Assembly: GCF_001263795.1 (NCBI RefSeq)
Contig: NZ_LHUR01000017.1
Span: forward strand, 1-54,631
DNA: 54,631 nucleotides
From: Clostridium homopropionicum DSM 5847
Lineage (GTDB): Bacteria; Bacillota; Clostridia; Clostridiales; Clostridiaceae
Direction: 5' to 3'
This document shows, piece after piece, positions 8,396-16,186 of this stretch. The translations under genes were made by a program, and so were the position numbers. Positions within the stretch are counted from its first letter, which is position 1. Every line of letters begins with the position of its first letter. The notes under the pieces were generated by a model. The model did no database searches, had not been told where the DNA came from, and saw nothing but the letters and a program-made list of their open reading frames with translations.

Positions 8396-8540
8396 CTCCC
8401 CCACAGTATCTATTGCTATTATAACAAATTTTTTGCAATTATACAAAATACATATAAAATAATTATTGATAACGTCTACATTTTTAAGAACAATAAATAC
8501 CATTTTTACTAGTTTATTAACATATATGGTTACATATTAT

Positions 8541-8588
8541 AAATTTAAAAAACCATTAGCTTAAATAAGCTAACGGTTTTTTAAATTT
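8541..8588 (-). terminator. Terminator of the alpha/beta hydrolase gene
   Basis: A 23-bp stem with one mismatch (8541-8563 with 8566-8588, loop AA) follows the stop codon. The arms include AACC/GGTT flanked by A and T runs, so it could work in both directions. Confidence 0.8.
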
Positions 8589-8594
8589 ATAATA

Positions 8595-9416
8595 TTATTT
8601 AACTACTATATTCTTATTGTAAGTCTTCAAGAAACCTACAATAGCTGCTGCAAACTCGTATGATTTTTCATACATAGCCCCATGTCCAGCATCTTTCATA
8701 ATAAGCATTTTAGAATCTTTTATTCTTTCATGTATCGCTATTTGATTTTCTAAAGGAGTAAGAATATCCAAGTCTCCTCCCATTACTAAAGTAGGAACTT
8801 CAATTTTATGAATTTCATCAGTAATATTTAAGCTATGAGCACTTCTGATAGCTCTTCTGAAGCCTTCATACCATTCAGGAGTAAGTGTTTGATTAAATAA
8901 TTCTGCTCTTCCCTTTAGCCATTCTGAATTTTCTCTATAAAATTTAGAAGAATATATAAATGGCATTGTAGCATTGAAGAATACCATTCCATCATAGGTG
9001 CTTGCAGCATAATCCCATGCTTCTTCTAGATCCTGCATTAAAGCATTGGTTTCACTTACAGTATTAGATAATATAAGTGTAAGTAGTCTATCCTGATATT
9101 TTAATGCAAACTGCATTGCAACTTCTCCGCCGAAGGAGATTCCAAATAGATGTACTTTTCCTAGATTAAGCTTGTCTATTAACTCTTTTAATACTTCTAC
9201 GTGCAAATCTTGTGTATAAGGCTTTGTTTCCTTACTTGAAGCTCCTTGATCAAAGAAGTCAATAAATATAGCTTGATAATCTTCAAAAGCATCCTTAAAT
9301 GGTGCCCAACTTAAAGTACTCATCATAATACCATTTAAAAATAGCAATGGTTCTCCATCTTTTTTTCCGTACACTTCATAATTTATTTCGTAACCCATTA
9401 CATTAACTTTAGACAT
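8595..9416 (-). CDS. Alpha/beta hydrolase, possible ester or oligomer hydrolase
   Basis: A cytoplasmic alpha/beta hydrolase of 273 residues with no signal peptide. The catalytic triad is readable as S94 in GISFGG, D217 in GGDLDILTP and H245 in DAGHGAMYE; FLNGIMMST (about 27-35) fits the oxyanion region. General resemblance is to 3-oxoadipate enol-lactonase-like hydrolases, which does not fix the substrate. GGGAG before MSKV supports this start over a methionine five codons upstream. It is a single gene with its own sigma-54 promoter, nearly identical to that of the secreted depolymerase at 19.7 kb, so cleavage of imported hydroxyacid oligomers or esters is a reasonable guess. Confidence 0.75.
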   Translation of the reverse strand: MSKVNVMGYEINYEVYGKKDGEPLLFLNGIMMSTLSWAPFKDAFEDYQAIFIDFFDQGASSKETKPYTQDLHVEVLKELIDKLNLGKVHLFGISFGGEVAMQFALKYQDRLLTLILSNTVSETNALMQDLEEAWDYAASTYDGMVFFNATMPFIYSSKFYRENSEWLKGRAELFNQTLTPEWYEGFRRAIRSAHSLNITDEIHKIEVPTLVMGGDLDILTPLENQIAIHERIKDSKMLIMKDAGHGAMYEKSYEFAAAIVGFLKTYNKNIVVK

Positions 9417-9485
9417 TTTTGTCACTCCCATCTCTTTTATTACTTTAAACCCTTTTATGTAAAAAATAAACCCATAGATTTTTCA

Positions 9486-9501
9486 AGCATAAATCATGCC
9501 A
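9486..9501 (-). promoter_or_regulatory. Sigma-54 (-24/-12) promoter of the alpha/beta hydrolase gene
   Basis: The minus strand reads TGGCATGATTTATGCT, with GG-N10-GC intact. The same 16 bases occur at 19448-19463 before the secreted esterase. The predicted start of transcription is near 9475, leaving a leader of about 59 nt. Confidence 0.8.
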
Positions 9502-9548
9502 AATTTTTTCAGGTTATTTTTTCCTTTATTTTGTAAAAAAAAATTATA

Positions 9549-9585
9549 AAAGAAGTAAAAAATTTTTTTAATTTTTTACTTCTTT
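9549..9585 (-). terminator. Terminator of hom-thrC
   Basis: A perfect 16-bp inverted repeat (9549-9564 with 9570-9585, loop TTTTT) lies 12 nt beyond the thrC stop. AGAAGT/ACTTCT is followed by a T-rich tract on the minus strand. Confidence 0.75.
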
Positions 9586-9596
9586 CTATTTAACTT

Positions 9597-11090
9597 CTAA
9601 AAATTTAAATATTCTTGTACTGCTTTTTTCATATCCTCTTTATTGCATACAGTCTTATGAACAATTTCTCTCTTATTAATATCTTTTATAGCTAAAGGCT
9701 CTTCCTTATTTAAAAGGCTGCTCATTTCCTTAACTAATTGGAAATCATTGTAATCTGCATACTTGTTATCTATTGAATTCATAACAGCATATGTAAATTT
9801 GTAAGGACTTGCAGTTGACACAACGACAGCTTTTGTATTATCCTCTGAAACTTTCACATATCTTTCATTTACACTATATGCTACTGCAGTATGAGTATCC
9901 ATAATATATTTATCTTTATTATATAAGTCACTTATAGCCTTTTTAGTTTCTTCCTCAGAAGCATAACCTCCGAAAAAGTCTTTTAAATTACTTCTCATGG
10001 CATCGTTAATCTTATAGCTTCCATTAGAATCCAAGCTATCCATTAGCTCCTTAACCATTTTTGAATCTTCACCGCTTAAGGCATATAATAATCTCTCTAA
10101 ATTGCTGGATATTAATATATCCATAGAAGGAGAGATAGTTGTATAAAATTCTCGTCCTTTATCATAAACTCCTGTACTGATAAAATCATATAAAACTTTA
10201 TTATCATTTGATGCACATATTAACTTGTTTATTGGTAGTCCCATTTCCTTTGCATAATATGCTGCAAGTATATTTCCGAAATTTCCTGTTGGTACAACTA
10301 CATTTATACTTTCATCCTCAGCTATTTCTCCCTTAGAATAAAGCTTTAAATAAGCATAAAAATAGTAAACTACTTGTGGAACAAGTCTTCCAATATTTAT
10401 TGAGTTAGCGGAAGAAAACACATAATTATTTTCTTCTAATGTTTTCAAGAACTCCTCATCTCTGAAGATTCTCTTAACTCCACTTTGAGCATCATCAAAG
10501 TTACCTTTTATTCCAATTACATGAGTATTATTGCCCTTATGAGTTATCATTTGCATCTTCTGTATTTCGCTAACACCTTCTTCAGGGTAAAATACTATTA
10601 TTTTAATTCCAGGTATATTAGTAAACCCTTCTAAGGCTGCTTTTCCTGTATCTCCAGAAGTAGCAGTTAGAATTACAATTTCTTTTCCTAAGCCTTGTTT
10701 TTTAGATGATGTAGTAAGAAGGTATGGCAATATTGATAATGCCATGTCCTTAAAAGCAAGGGTTGGTCCATGAAATAATTCTAAGAAATAAGAATCACCA
10801 ACCTTAACCATAGGTGCTATTTCTTCTGTATCAAACTTATTGTCATAAGCATTATTAACGCAATTTTTTAACTCTTCTTCAGTAAAATCAACTAAAAATT
10901 TGCTTAATACATAGTAAGCAAGCTCCCTATAATTCATACTTGCAAGCTCTTTTAACTTCAAATCTATTTTAGGAATTCTACTTGGAACAAATAAGCCTCC
11001 ATCCTCTGCAATTCCCTTTAGTATAGCTTCTGATGCAGAGATGCCGTTTTGTCCACCCCTAGTACTTTTATAATATATTTTTTCTTCCAT
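9597..11090 (-). CDS. thrC: Threonine synthase
   Basis: Converts O-phosphohomoserine to threonine using pyridoxal phosphate. At 497 residues it is the long form of the family. The cofactor lysine is K114 in ELFHGPTLAFKD, and TATSGDTGKAAL and VPTGNFGN are the phosphate-binding and substrate motifs. It follows hom by 28 bases and ends at a strong terminator. Homoserine kinase (thrB), needed to make its substrate, is not in the window. Confidence 0.95.
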   Translation of the reverse strand: MEEKIYYKSTRGGQNGISASEAILKGIAEDGGLFVPSRIPKIDLKLKELASMNYRELAYYVLSKFLVDFTEEELKNCVNNAYDNKFDTEEIAPMVKVGDSYFLELFHGPTLAFKDMALSILPYLLTTSSKKQGLGKEIVILTATSGDTGKAALEGFTNIPGIKIIVFYPEEGVSEIQKMQMITHKGNNTHVIGIKGNFDDAQSGVKRIFRDEEFLKTLEENNYVFSSANSINIGRLVPQVVYYFYAYLKLYSKGEIAEDESINVVVPTGNFGNILAAYYAKEMGLPINKLICASNDNKVLYDFISTGVYDKGREFYTTISPSMDILISSNLERLLYALSGEDSKMVKELMDSLDSNGSYKINDAMRSNLKDFFGGYASEEETKKAISDLYNKDKYIMDTHTAVAYSVNERYVKVSEDNTKAVVVSTASPYKFTYAVMNSIDNKYADYNDFQLVKEMSSLLNKEEPLAIKDINKREIVHKTVCNKEDMKKAVQEYLNF

Positions 11091-11118
11091 AATTCCACTT
11101 CCCCTACTATCTGTATTT

Positions 11119-12408
11119 TTATTCCATTTTCTCCACTCTAATTATGTTTTCTACTTTATCTACAAAACTTAGAGAATTGATTTCTTCAATAGATTTATTG
11201 ATATTTCCTTCAAGAGTTTTATGAGTTACAAATACTAAAGTTACATACTCTTGTCTTTTTCCCTTTTGTATTACAGATAGTAAACTTACATTATGTGCTC
11301 CTAATATACTAGATATTCTACCTAAAACTCCAGGTTCATCTTTTACAGTAATTCTTATATAATACTCAGAAGTTGTTTCTTCCATTTTTCTTATGCGTTT
11401 TAAGTTTCCACTTTTGCTTTCGCTTAGCTTAAATATTGGGTCATTTACATTTCTTACAATAGATATAACATCCGCAACAACAGCACTTCCAGTAGGAAGA
11501 TCCCCTGCCCCTCTACCATACATCATTAGCTCTCCAACTGCGTTTCCTTTTATTAGGATAGCATTAAAAGAGTCATTTACATTAGCTAATGGATGTCTTT
11601 CAGGTATCATTGTAGGATGAACTCTTAATTCAAGTACTCCATTATCATCTTTAACAATTGCCAAAAGCTTAATTACATAACCAAATTCTTTTGCATACTC
11701 AATATCCATAGCATCTATTTTGCTAATTCCTTCTCTGTATACTAAATCTGGATTAACAAGCTTTCCAAAAGCAAGATAAGTTAAAATGCTAAGCTTATAA
11801 ACTGCATCAAATCCTTCAACATCTGATGTTGGATCTGCTTCAGCATAACCTTTATCTTGAGCTTCCTTTAAGGCTGTGCCAAAGTCCATATTGTCTAAAT
11901 ACATTTTTGTTAATATATAATTTGTTGTACCATTTATTATTCCTATTATTTCTTCAATTTTATTTGCAGTTAAGCTTTCATTAATTCCGTTAATTATTGG
12001 AATTCCACCGGCTACACTAGCTTCATAGCAGAATCGCACTCCTTCTTCCTTTGCTGTTCTTATAAGTTCTGCTCCTGTTGTAGCAATAACAAGCTTATTT
12101 GCTGTAACTACGTGTTTCTTCTTTTTCATAGCTTTAATCATGTATTCTTTTGCAGGATCAATTCCACCCATAACTTCAACAACTATCTTGATACTCTCAT
12201 CATTAAATATGTCATCTGGATTTGTGGTTATTAATTCTTCTGGAACATCAACACATCTTTTTTTGTTTGGATTTCTAACAAGAATTTTACTAATCTGAAT
12301 ATCACATCCTGATCTTTCTTGTATCTCCTCTATGTTCGTCTTTAATATTTCGAAAACTCCTCCGCCCACATTTCCTAAGCCTAATAATGCAATATTAATT
12401 TTGTCCAT
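11119..12408 (-). CDS. hom: Homoserine dehydrogenase
   Basis: NAD(P)-dependent reduction of aspartate semialdehyde to homoserine, the branch to threonine and methionine. The 429-residue chain has the GLGNVGGGVFEIL dinucleotide fold at the N-terminus, the GGIPIINGINE and GTTNYILTKM motifs, KGYAEADPTSDVEG in the catalytic region, and a C-terminal ACT domain (about 350-429, VKDEPGVLGRISSIL) for feedback control. The ribosome site is GAGGGGG. It is the first gene of hom-thrC. The 130-nt region upstream has no T-box that I can recognise. Confidence 0.95.
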   Translation of the reverse strand: MDKINIALLGLGNVGGGVFEILKTNIEEIQERSGCDIQISKILVRNPNKKRCVDVPEELITTNPDDIFNDESIKIVVEVMGGIDPAKEYMIKAMKKKKHVVTANKLVIATTGAELIRTAKEEGVRFCYEASVAGGIPIINGINESLTANKIEEIIGIINGTTNYILTKMYLDNMDFGTALKEAQDKGYAEADPTSDVEGFDAVYKLSILTYLAFGKLVNPDLVYREGISKIDAMDIEYAKEFGYVIKLLAIVKDDNGVLELRVHPTMIPERHPLANVNDSFNAILIKGNAVGELMMYGRGAGDLPTGSAVVADVISIVRNVNDPIFKLSESKSGNLKRIRKMEETTSEYYIRITVKDEPGVLGRISSILGAHNVSLLSVIQKGKRQEYVTLVFVTHKTLEGNINKSIEEINSLSFVDKVENIIRVEKME

Positions 12409-12539
12409 TTTAATACCCCCTCGTATATTTTTTGCCCCAATAAAACTGTATTCTTACTGAATATAGGAATATTTCATTACAGTATACATACCCTTTATAA
12501 AGTATAATTATACTTATATTTTGACAAATAATAAAGTAC

Positions 12540-13730
12540 CTATATATATTTTTTAATTTTAAAATTACAACTTAAACCCTTTAAAATACTTAAAGCTGAT
12601 TTAATAATCCATATTACAACAATATTCCCTAATATTAACCCTAAACTATAAAGAACTCCTATATAAATCTTATTCAATAATATCTGATTTCCCTTTATGC
12701 TCTTTATTATCAATGAATAATATGTGTTATTGTTATATATTTGAGAGTTCATAAGTATAAATCCACTTAAAAAAGAAAGAATAATTACAATTTTACTATT
12801 AAAAATATGAATAATTTTATCAACCAGTTTACTATTATTTCTGCTTCCTAAGATAAAGTTGATTATTAGTTCTCCAATTATTATACCGAATAAAATATAT
12901 AATCCTATTTTTATAGCTTCAACATATTTAACATTTGAAAGTTCTGGGATTTTGTTAGATAAAATCAAGATATTAAATATTAAAATTGAGATTATATATA
13001 TTGCTCCTATTAAAACCTTTTTACTTTTTCTAAAACTTAAAAAGTAGAAGAATAATAAGGAAAATAGGATTAAGAATATGGATTTAAAATTATCCCCCAT
13101 ACCGGCTTGCACAAAGTTAACTTGATTAATTTCTCCAGTTTTCAAGTCTTTTTCAACTTTATATTGTAAAGTAGTTTCTTCTGATTCTGTTGAATTATCA
13201 TCTACATTAATATTACCACCATTAATTGCTTCTTTACCATTTAAAATAGCTTCTATATCTTCTAGAATATTATTTGTAATCTCCTTTGAATATCCTAAGT
13301 AAGGATATTTTTCATTTATGAAAATAAAAGGTATTTGACTTTTTATCTCTTGAGGAATTTGATTTTTATCAGCAAATTTCTGAAAATAATTCACAACTTC
13401 TTTTGAATCTATCTCCCAAACTCTTATTGCAACAGTATCTTTGTTATACTTTGAATAAATTATATTTGGGAATTCTCCCTTTAATTCCTTGCAATGTGGA
13501 CACCAAGTAGCTGAAAATACAGTAATCCTTATGGGAGCCTTTTGAAATTCCTCATCAGTGTAACTTGATAATCCTTCTTCTGATACTAATCCTTTTACTG
13601 GAATATTACCTAATACATTCTCTTCTGAAAAAACTATAACTGAATGGTTAATAGTAGTAATTATTACTACTATTAACCCTATAAGAACCTTAAATACATA
13701 TTTCCTTAATGTCAAATTTAATTTTCCCAT
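12540..13730 (-). CDS. Thioredoxin-like domain fused to a membrane protein
   Basis: I do not recognise this exact family. It has an N-terminal membrane anchor or signal (about 10-35), then a thioredoxin-like domain with the redox pair C77-P-H-C80 in FSATWCPHCKEL and a plausible cis-proline in SQIPFIFI. A Ser/Thr/Glu-rich linker follows, then about five hydrophobic segments to residue 396. It is the last gene of a leftward operon behind a CcdA-like electron carrier, so it probably receives electrons across the membrane to reduce or isomerise disulfides outside the cell. GAGGTG nine bases before ATG supports the start; GTG at 13742 is also possible. Confidence 0.65.
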   Translation of the reverse strand: MGKLNLTLRKYVFKVLIGLIVVIITTINHSVIVFSEENVLGNIPVKGLVSEEGLSSYTDEEFQKAPIRITVFSATWCPHCKELKGEFPNIIYSKYNKDTVAIRVWEIDSKEVVNYFQKFADKNQIPQEIKSQIPFIFINEKYPYLGYSKEITNNILEDIEAILNGKEAINGGNINVDDNSTESEETTLQYKVEKDLKTGEINQVNFVQAGMGDNFKSIFLILFSLLFFYFLSFRKSKKVLIGAIYIISILIFNILILSNKIPELSNVKYVEAIKIGLYILFGIIIGELIINFILGSRNNSKLVDKIIHIFNSKIVIILSFLSGFILMNSQIYNNNTYYSLIIKSIKGNQILLNKIYIGVLYSLGLILGNIVVIWIIKSALSILKGLSCNFKIKKYI

Positions 13731-13745
13731 AATCTCTTTCACCTC

Positions 13746-14045
13746 TTAATAAATTACTATAATATACTCACCTTTTAAATTATATAACTCCAGTAACCAG
13801 TCCACCTCTGAAGACTTGTATCTCTTCCCATTTTCTAATTTTGAAGCAGTATCCCTACACGTATTATAATCTATTCTTCTTCTTTCCAATATGCATGGAC
13901 TTGATACTCCAAATAATTTCTTTCCTTCTATTTCATAAATTTTTTCTGCCAAAGGAAGTTTTATTAATGGCTTATCTATTATTGTTTTTTCATCCTTATC
14001 CATGACTATTATTTTAGCATTTGTATATTCTAAATTATCTTTCAT
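13746..14045 (-). CDS. Small hypothetical protein in a redox operon
   Basis: A 99-residue protein I do not recognise. It is polar with no membrane segment, and is rich in Lys, Glu and Ile. It has two cysteines about a dozen residues apart (PCILERRR...YNTCRD), of interest because both neighbours handle thiols. It lies 15 bases before the thioredoxin-like gene and 24 bases after the CcdA-like gene, so the three are surely co-transcribed. A GTG start three codons upstream is an alternative. It may be a partner or substrate of the redox pair. Confidence 0.6.
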   Translation of the reverse strand: MKDNLEYTNAKIIVMDKDEKTIIDKPLIKLPLAEKIYEIEGKKLFGVSSPCILERRRIDYNTCRDTASKLENGKRYKSSEVDWLLELYNLKGEYIIVIY

Positions 14046-14069
14046 AACTAACACTACCCTTCTGAATTT

Positions 14070-14903
14070 TTATAAAACAGAAATAAGATTTAATATAGAA
14101 ATTACTCCAAATATAAACATAATCACTGCAGTAACGTATTTTATAATGAATAATTTATTAAATAATAAATCTGTCATATCCATAACCTCTCTCCCTTTAT
14201 TAATTATAAAACTAATTACAATAATAGGGAGAACAAATCCTAGATTAAAAATAAACAGATACGCTATTCTTAAACTTGCATCTAACTTATGAATGGTTAC
14301 CATTGTAGCTAAATATACTTGTCCAGTACATAATAGTTCGGATACGGTAACAATAAAGCCCAGTAGTAAGCTTACTAAATATTTAAATCTAAGATTAGCA
14401 AATTTTTTTATAGTATTATGAATAAACACCTTGTTTTTATTTGGTAATTGAAGCTTAATATTTCCAACATCGTACTTTTTTGCACTAATACCATCCCTTA
14501 TGTTCATATATGTAAGTAAAAAAGCTACTATAGCCGTGAAAGAGTATATTATAATATGAAAATTAGTTATATATTTTCCAAGATAAATAACCTTTAATAT
14601 TCCAAGTCCTGCTAGAAAATATGAAATAAATGTGCCTATTGCAAACATGATACCCAATAAGATAATATTGGTATTTTTCGAATCATTAGCAAGGGAAAAG
14701 GTTATAAAGAATAAAAGCATAGATAAAGCACATGGATTTATTCCATCTATAATACCTGCAAGAATAACAATTATAACATTCAAATCTTCTCCACTTCTTA
14801 ACTTAGATATTATAAATTCCCCAGTTATAAGGCTATCTTTAAAAATTACTATTGCAATAATTAATAATGATATTATTATTAAGGTCTTATAATATTTTTT
14901 CAC
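14070..14903 (-). CDS. CcdA/DsbD-like membrane thiol electron carrier
   Basis: A 277-residue polytopic membrane protein of the CcdA/DsbD beta-domain type, which passes electrons from cytoplasmic thioredoxin to thiol proteins outside. The two redox cysteines are C58 in GINPCALSMLLFF and C192 in SELLCTGQVYL, both in the usual family contexts. There is one extra N-terminal hydrophobic segment before the core. Translation probably starts at GTG after GGAAGGG. No cytochrome c genes are near, so the partner is more likely the thioredoxin-like protein two genes downstream. It is divergent from the agr locus. Confidence 0.75.
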   Translation of the reverse strand: MKKYYKTLIIISLLIIAIVIFKDSLITGEFIISKLRSGEDLNVIIVILAGIIDGINPCALSMLLFFITFSLANDSKNTNIILLGIMFAIGTFISYFLAGLGILKVIYLGKYITNFHIIIYSFTAIVAFLLTYMNIRDGISAKKYDVGNIKLQLPNKNKVFIHNTIKKFANLRFKYLVSLLLGFIVTVSELLCTGQVYLATMVTIHKLDASLRIAYLFIFNLGFVLPIIVISFIINKGREVMDMTDLLFNKLFIIKYVTAVIMFIFGVISILNLISVL

Positions 14904-14965
14904 TCTATCCCTTCCTTATCTGTTAATTATTAATAATCATATTTTTTCTGAATATATGTAACAAA

Positions 14966-14982
14966 TTGATACGCTGTGTCAA
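14966..14982. promoter_or_regulatory. Near-perfect inverted repeat overlapping a possible -35 of the CcdA-like operon
   Basis: TTGATAC-GCT-GTGTCAA is a 7-3-7 inverted repeat with one mismatch. The minus strand of its right arm gives TTGACA, a perfect -35 hexamer, about 75 bases before the CcdA-like start codon, but no good -10 is obvious. It may be a repressor site. Confidence 0.35.
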
Positions 14983-14986
14983 ATAG

Positions 14987-15028
14987 ATACAGAACATTAT
15001 ATTAACAATTTAGAATATTGTTCTGTAT
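14987..15028. promoter_or_regulatory. Second copy of the sigma-54 activator site
   Basis: ATACAGAACA (14987-14996) and TGTTCTGTAT (15019-15028) form a perfect 10-bp inverted repeat with a 22-bp spacer, the same geometry as 6913-6954 (ATACAGGATA-N22-TATCCTGTAT). It is centred about 51 bp upstream of the -24 element at 15057. Both flanking operons point away from it, so it cannot be a terminator; it is best read as a binding site for the enhancer-binding protein. Confidence 0.65.
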
Positions 15029-15056
15029 TTTGGGTTCTATAAAGTCGTGTACATTT

Positions 15057-15072
15057 TGGCATGATTATTGCT
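15057..15072 (+). promoter_or_regulatory. Sigma-54 (-24/-12) promoter upstream of agrA
   Basis: TGGCATGATTATTGCT has GG-N10-GC and the full TTGCT -12 element. Transcription would begin near 15083 and run toward agrA-agrC, leaving a leader of about 370 nt. Confidence 0.8.
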
Positions 15073-15451
15073 GAGGAGATATTTGTCGAAAATATTAATC
15101 CATTTAAATTATATCATCTATAAATTCAAAAAACTATCTTATGCATATATAATTTTTCATATTTTAGTAATAAACAGCTAAAATATGCTTTAATGTAATT
15201 AATACTCATTTAATGCCAAAATTGTATTTCAAACAGTATCTCTGTAAATAAAATAGCTGATTGATCACTGTAATGATGTGCCTATTCTTAAAGAGATTCT
15301 AGGATGTATATACCTTCTTAATCGACATTAAGTCGACTTTTTAGCAAATAAACTGTCACCCTTACATTACCTGGAACAAATTGCATAAATTCTAATGATA
15401 TGTCATTTAATATGTATCATTATTCTATAGTAATTTTTGGGAGGAATTGAT
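15073..15451 (+). other. Long leader between the sigma-54 promoter and agrA
   Basis: No open frame of useful length with a ribosome site was found. There is a small stem-loop, TCGAC-ATTAA-GTCGA, at about 15322-15336 followed by CTTTTT, a weak terminator candidate that could end a short RNA of roughly 260 nt or attenuate the agr message. Nearer agrA there is a 7-bp inverted repeat, AATGATA...TATCATT. An independent agrA promoter may also lie here. Confidence 0.35.
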
Positions 15452-16186
15452 ATGCTGAACATTATTATTTGTGAAGATGATAGTTATTATAGGGAAAAAT
15501 TTGAAAATATAATAAAAGCTGAAATAGTAGATTTAAAACTTAATTTGAAAACTGATTTATCAACAAACAATCCTACAGATGTTATTAATCATATAATTAG
15601 CAAAATAGGTAACAGCTTTATTTATTTTTTAGATGTTGAGTTAAAAGCAGATATCAATGGAATAGAACTTGCTAAAATTATAAGAAAATATGATTCAAGA
15701 GGATATATCATATTTGTTACCTCTCATACAGAGTTATCAAATTTGACTTTTAAATATAAAGTACAAGCTTTAGATTATATATCTAAATTTGATACTAATA
15801 ACTTTAAAAATAGTATCTCTGAATGTTTGCTAGAAGCCTATAATGATTATAAAAATAATTACCTTGAAGAGAAAGGCTTTATAGAAATAGATTTAGGAAA
15901 CAGAATAATTAAATTTTCCTATGATGAAATCTTATTTTTTGAAACAACAACTGTTGACCACAAGCTGAGACTTCATACTAAGGCTGGTCATTTTGAGTTC
16001 TATGGAAAAATAAAGGATTTAGAAGTTAAATTACCTGCATATTTTAGTAAAACTTATAGATCATATTTAGTTAATACAAACAATATCAAATCAATAAATA
16101 AGCATACAAATACTATTAGTATGATAAATGATGAAACTTGCTACGCTTCAAAAAAATTTATAAAAGGATTGAAAAAGAATGTTTGA
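15452..16186 (+). CDS. agrA: AgrA-type response regulator, LytTR family
   Basis: Response regulator of a peptide quorum-sensing system, 244 residues. The receiver domain opens with IIICEDDSYY and carries the phospho-acceptor D61 in IYFLDVEL; KYKVQALDYISK is the end of the receiver. A LytTR DNA-binding domain fills about 140-244 (ILFFETTTVDHKLRLHT, then FSKTYRSYLVN). GGGAGG places the start five codons inside the open frame. It overlaps agrC by 8 bases. Here agrA precedes agrC, unlike the staphylococcal order. Confidence 0.88.
   Translation: MLNIIICEDDSYYREKFENIIKAEIVDLKLNLKTDLSTNNPTDVINHIISKIGNSFIYFLDVELKADINGIELAKIIRKYDSRGYIIFVTSHTELSNLTFKYKVQALDYISKFDTNNFKNSISECLLEAYNDYKNNYLEEKGFIEIDLGNRIIKFSYDEILFFETTTVDHKLRLHTKAGHFEFYGKIKDLEVKLPAYFSKTYRSYLVNTNNIKSINKHTNTISMINDETCYASKKFIKGLKKNV

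Noticed and set aside
8454-8472. cre-like TTGATAACGTCTACA near the activator gene
   Set aside because: It breaks the fixed TGNAANCG core at one position and lies where the longer open frame would be coding; too weak to call.
9647-9652. Single ATACAG half-site upstream of the alpha/beta hydrolase promoter, inside thrC
   Set aside because: Only one 6-base half-site with no partner at the 22-bp spacing; expected by chance.
15073-15180. 32-codon frame starting TTG after GAGGAG next to the 15057 promoter
   Set aside because: Its ribosome site lies upstream of the predicted transcription start near 15083, so this mRNA would not carry it. The peptide has no recognisable features.
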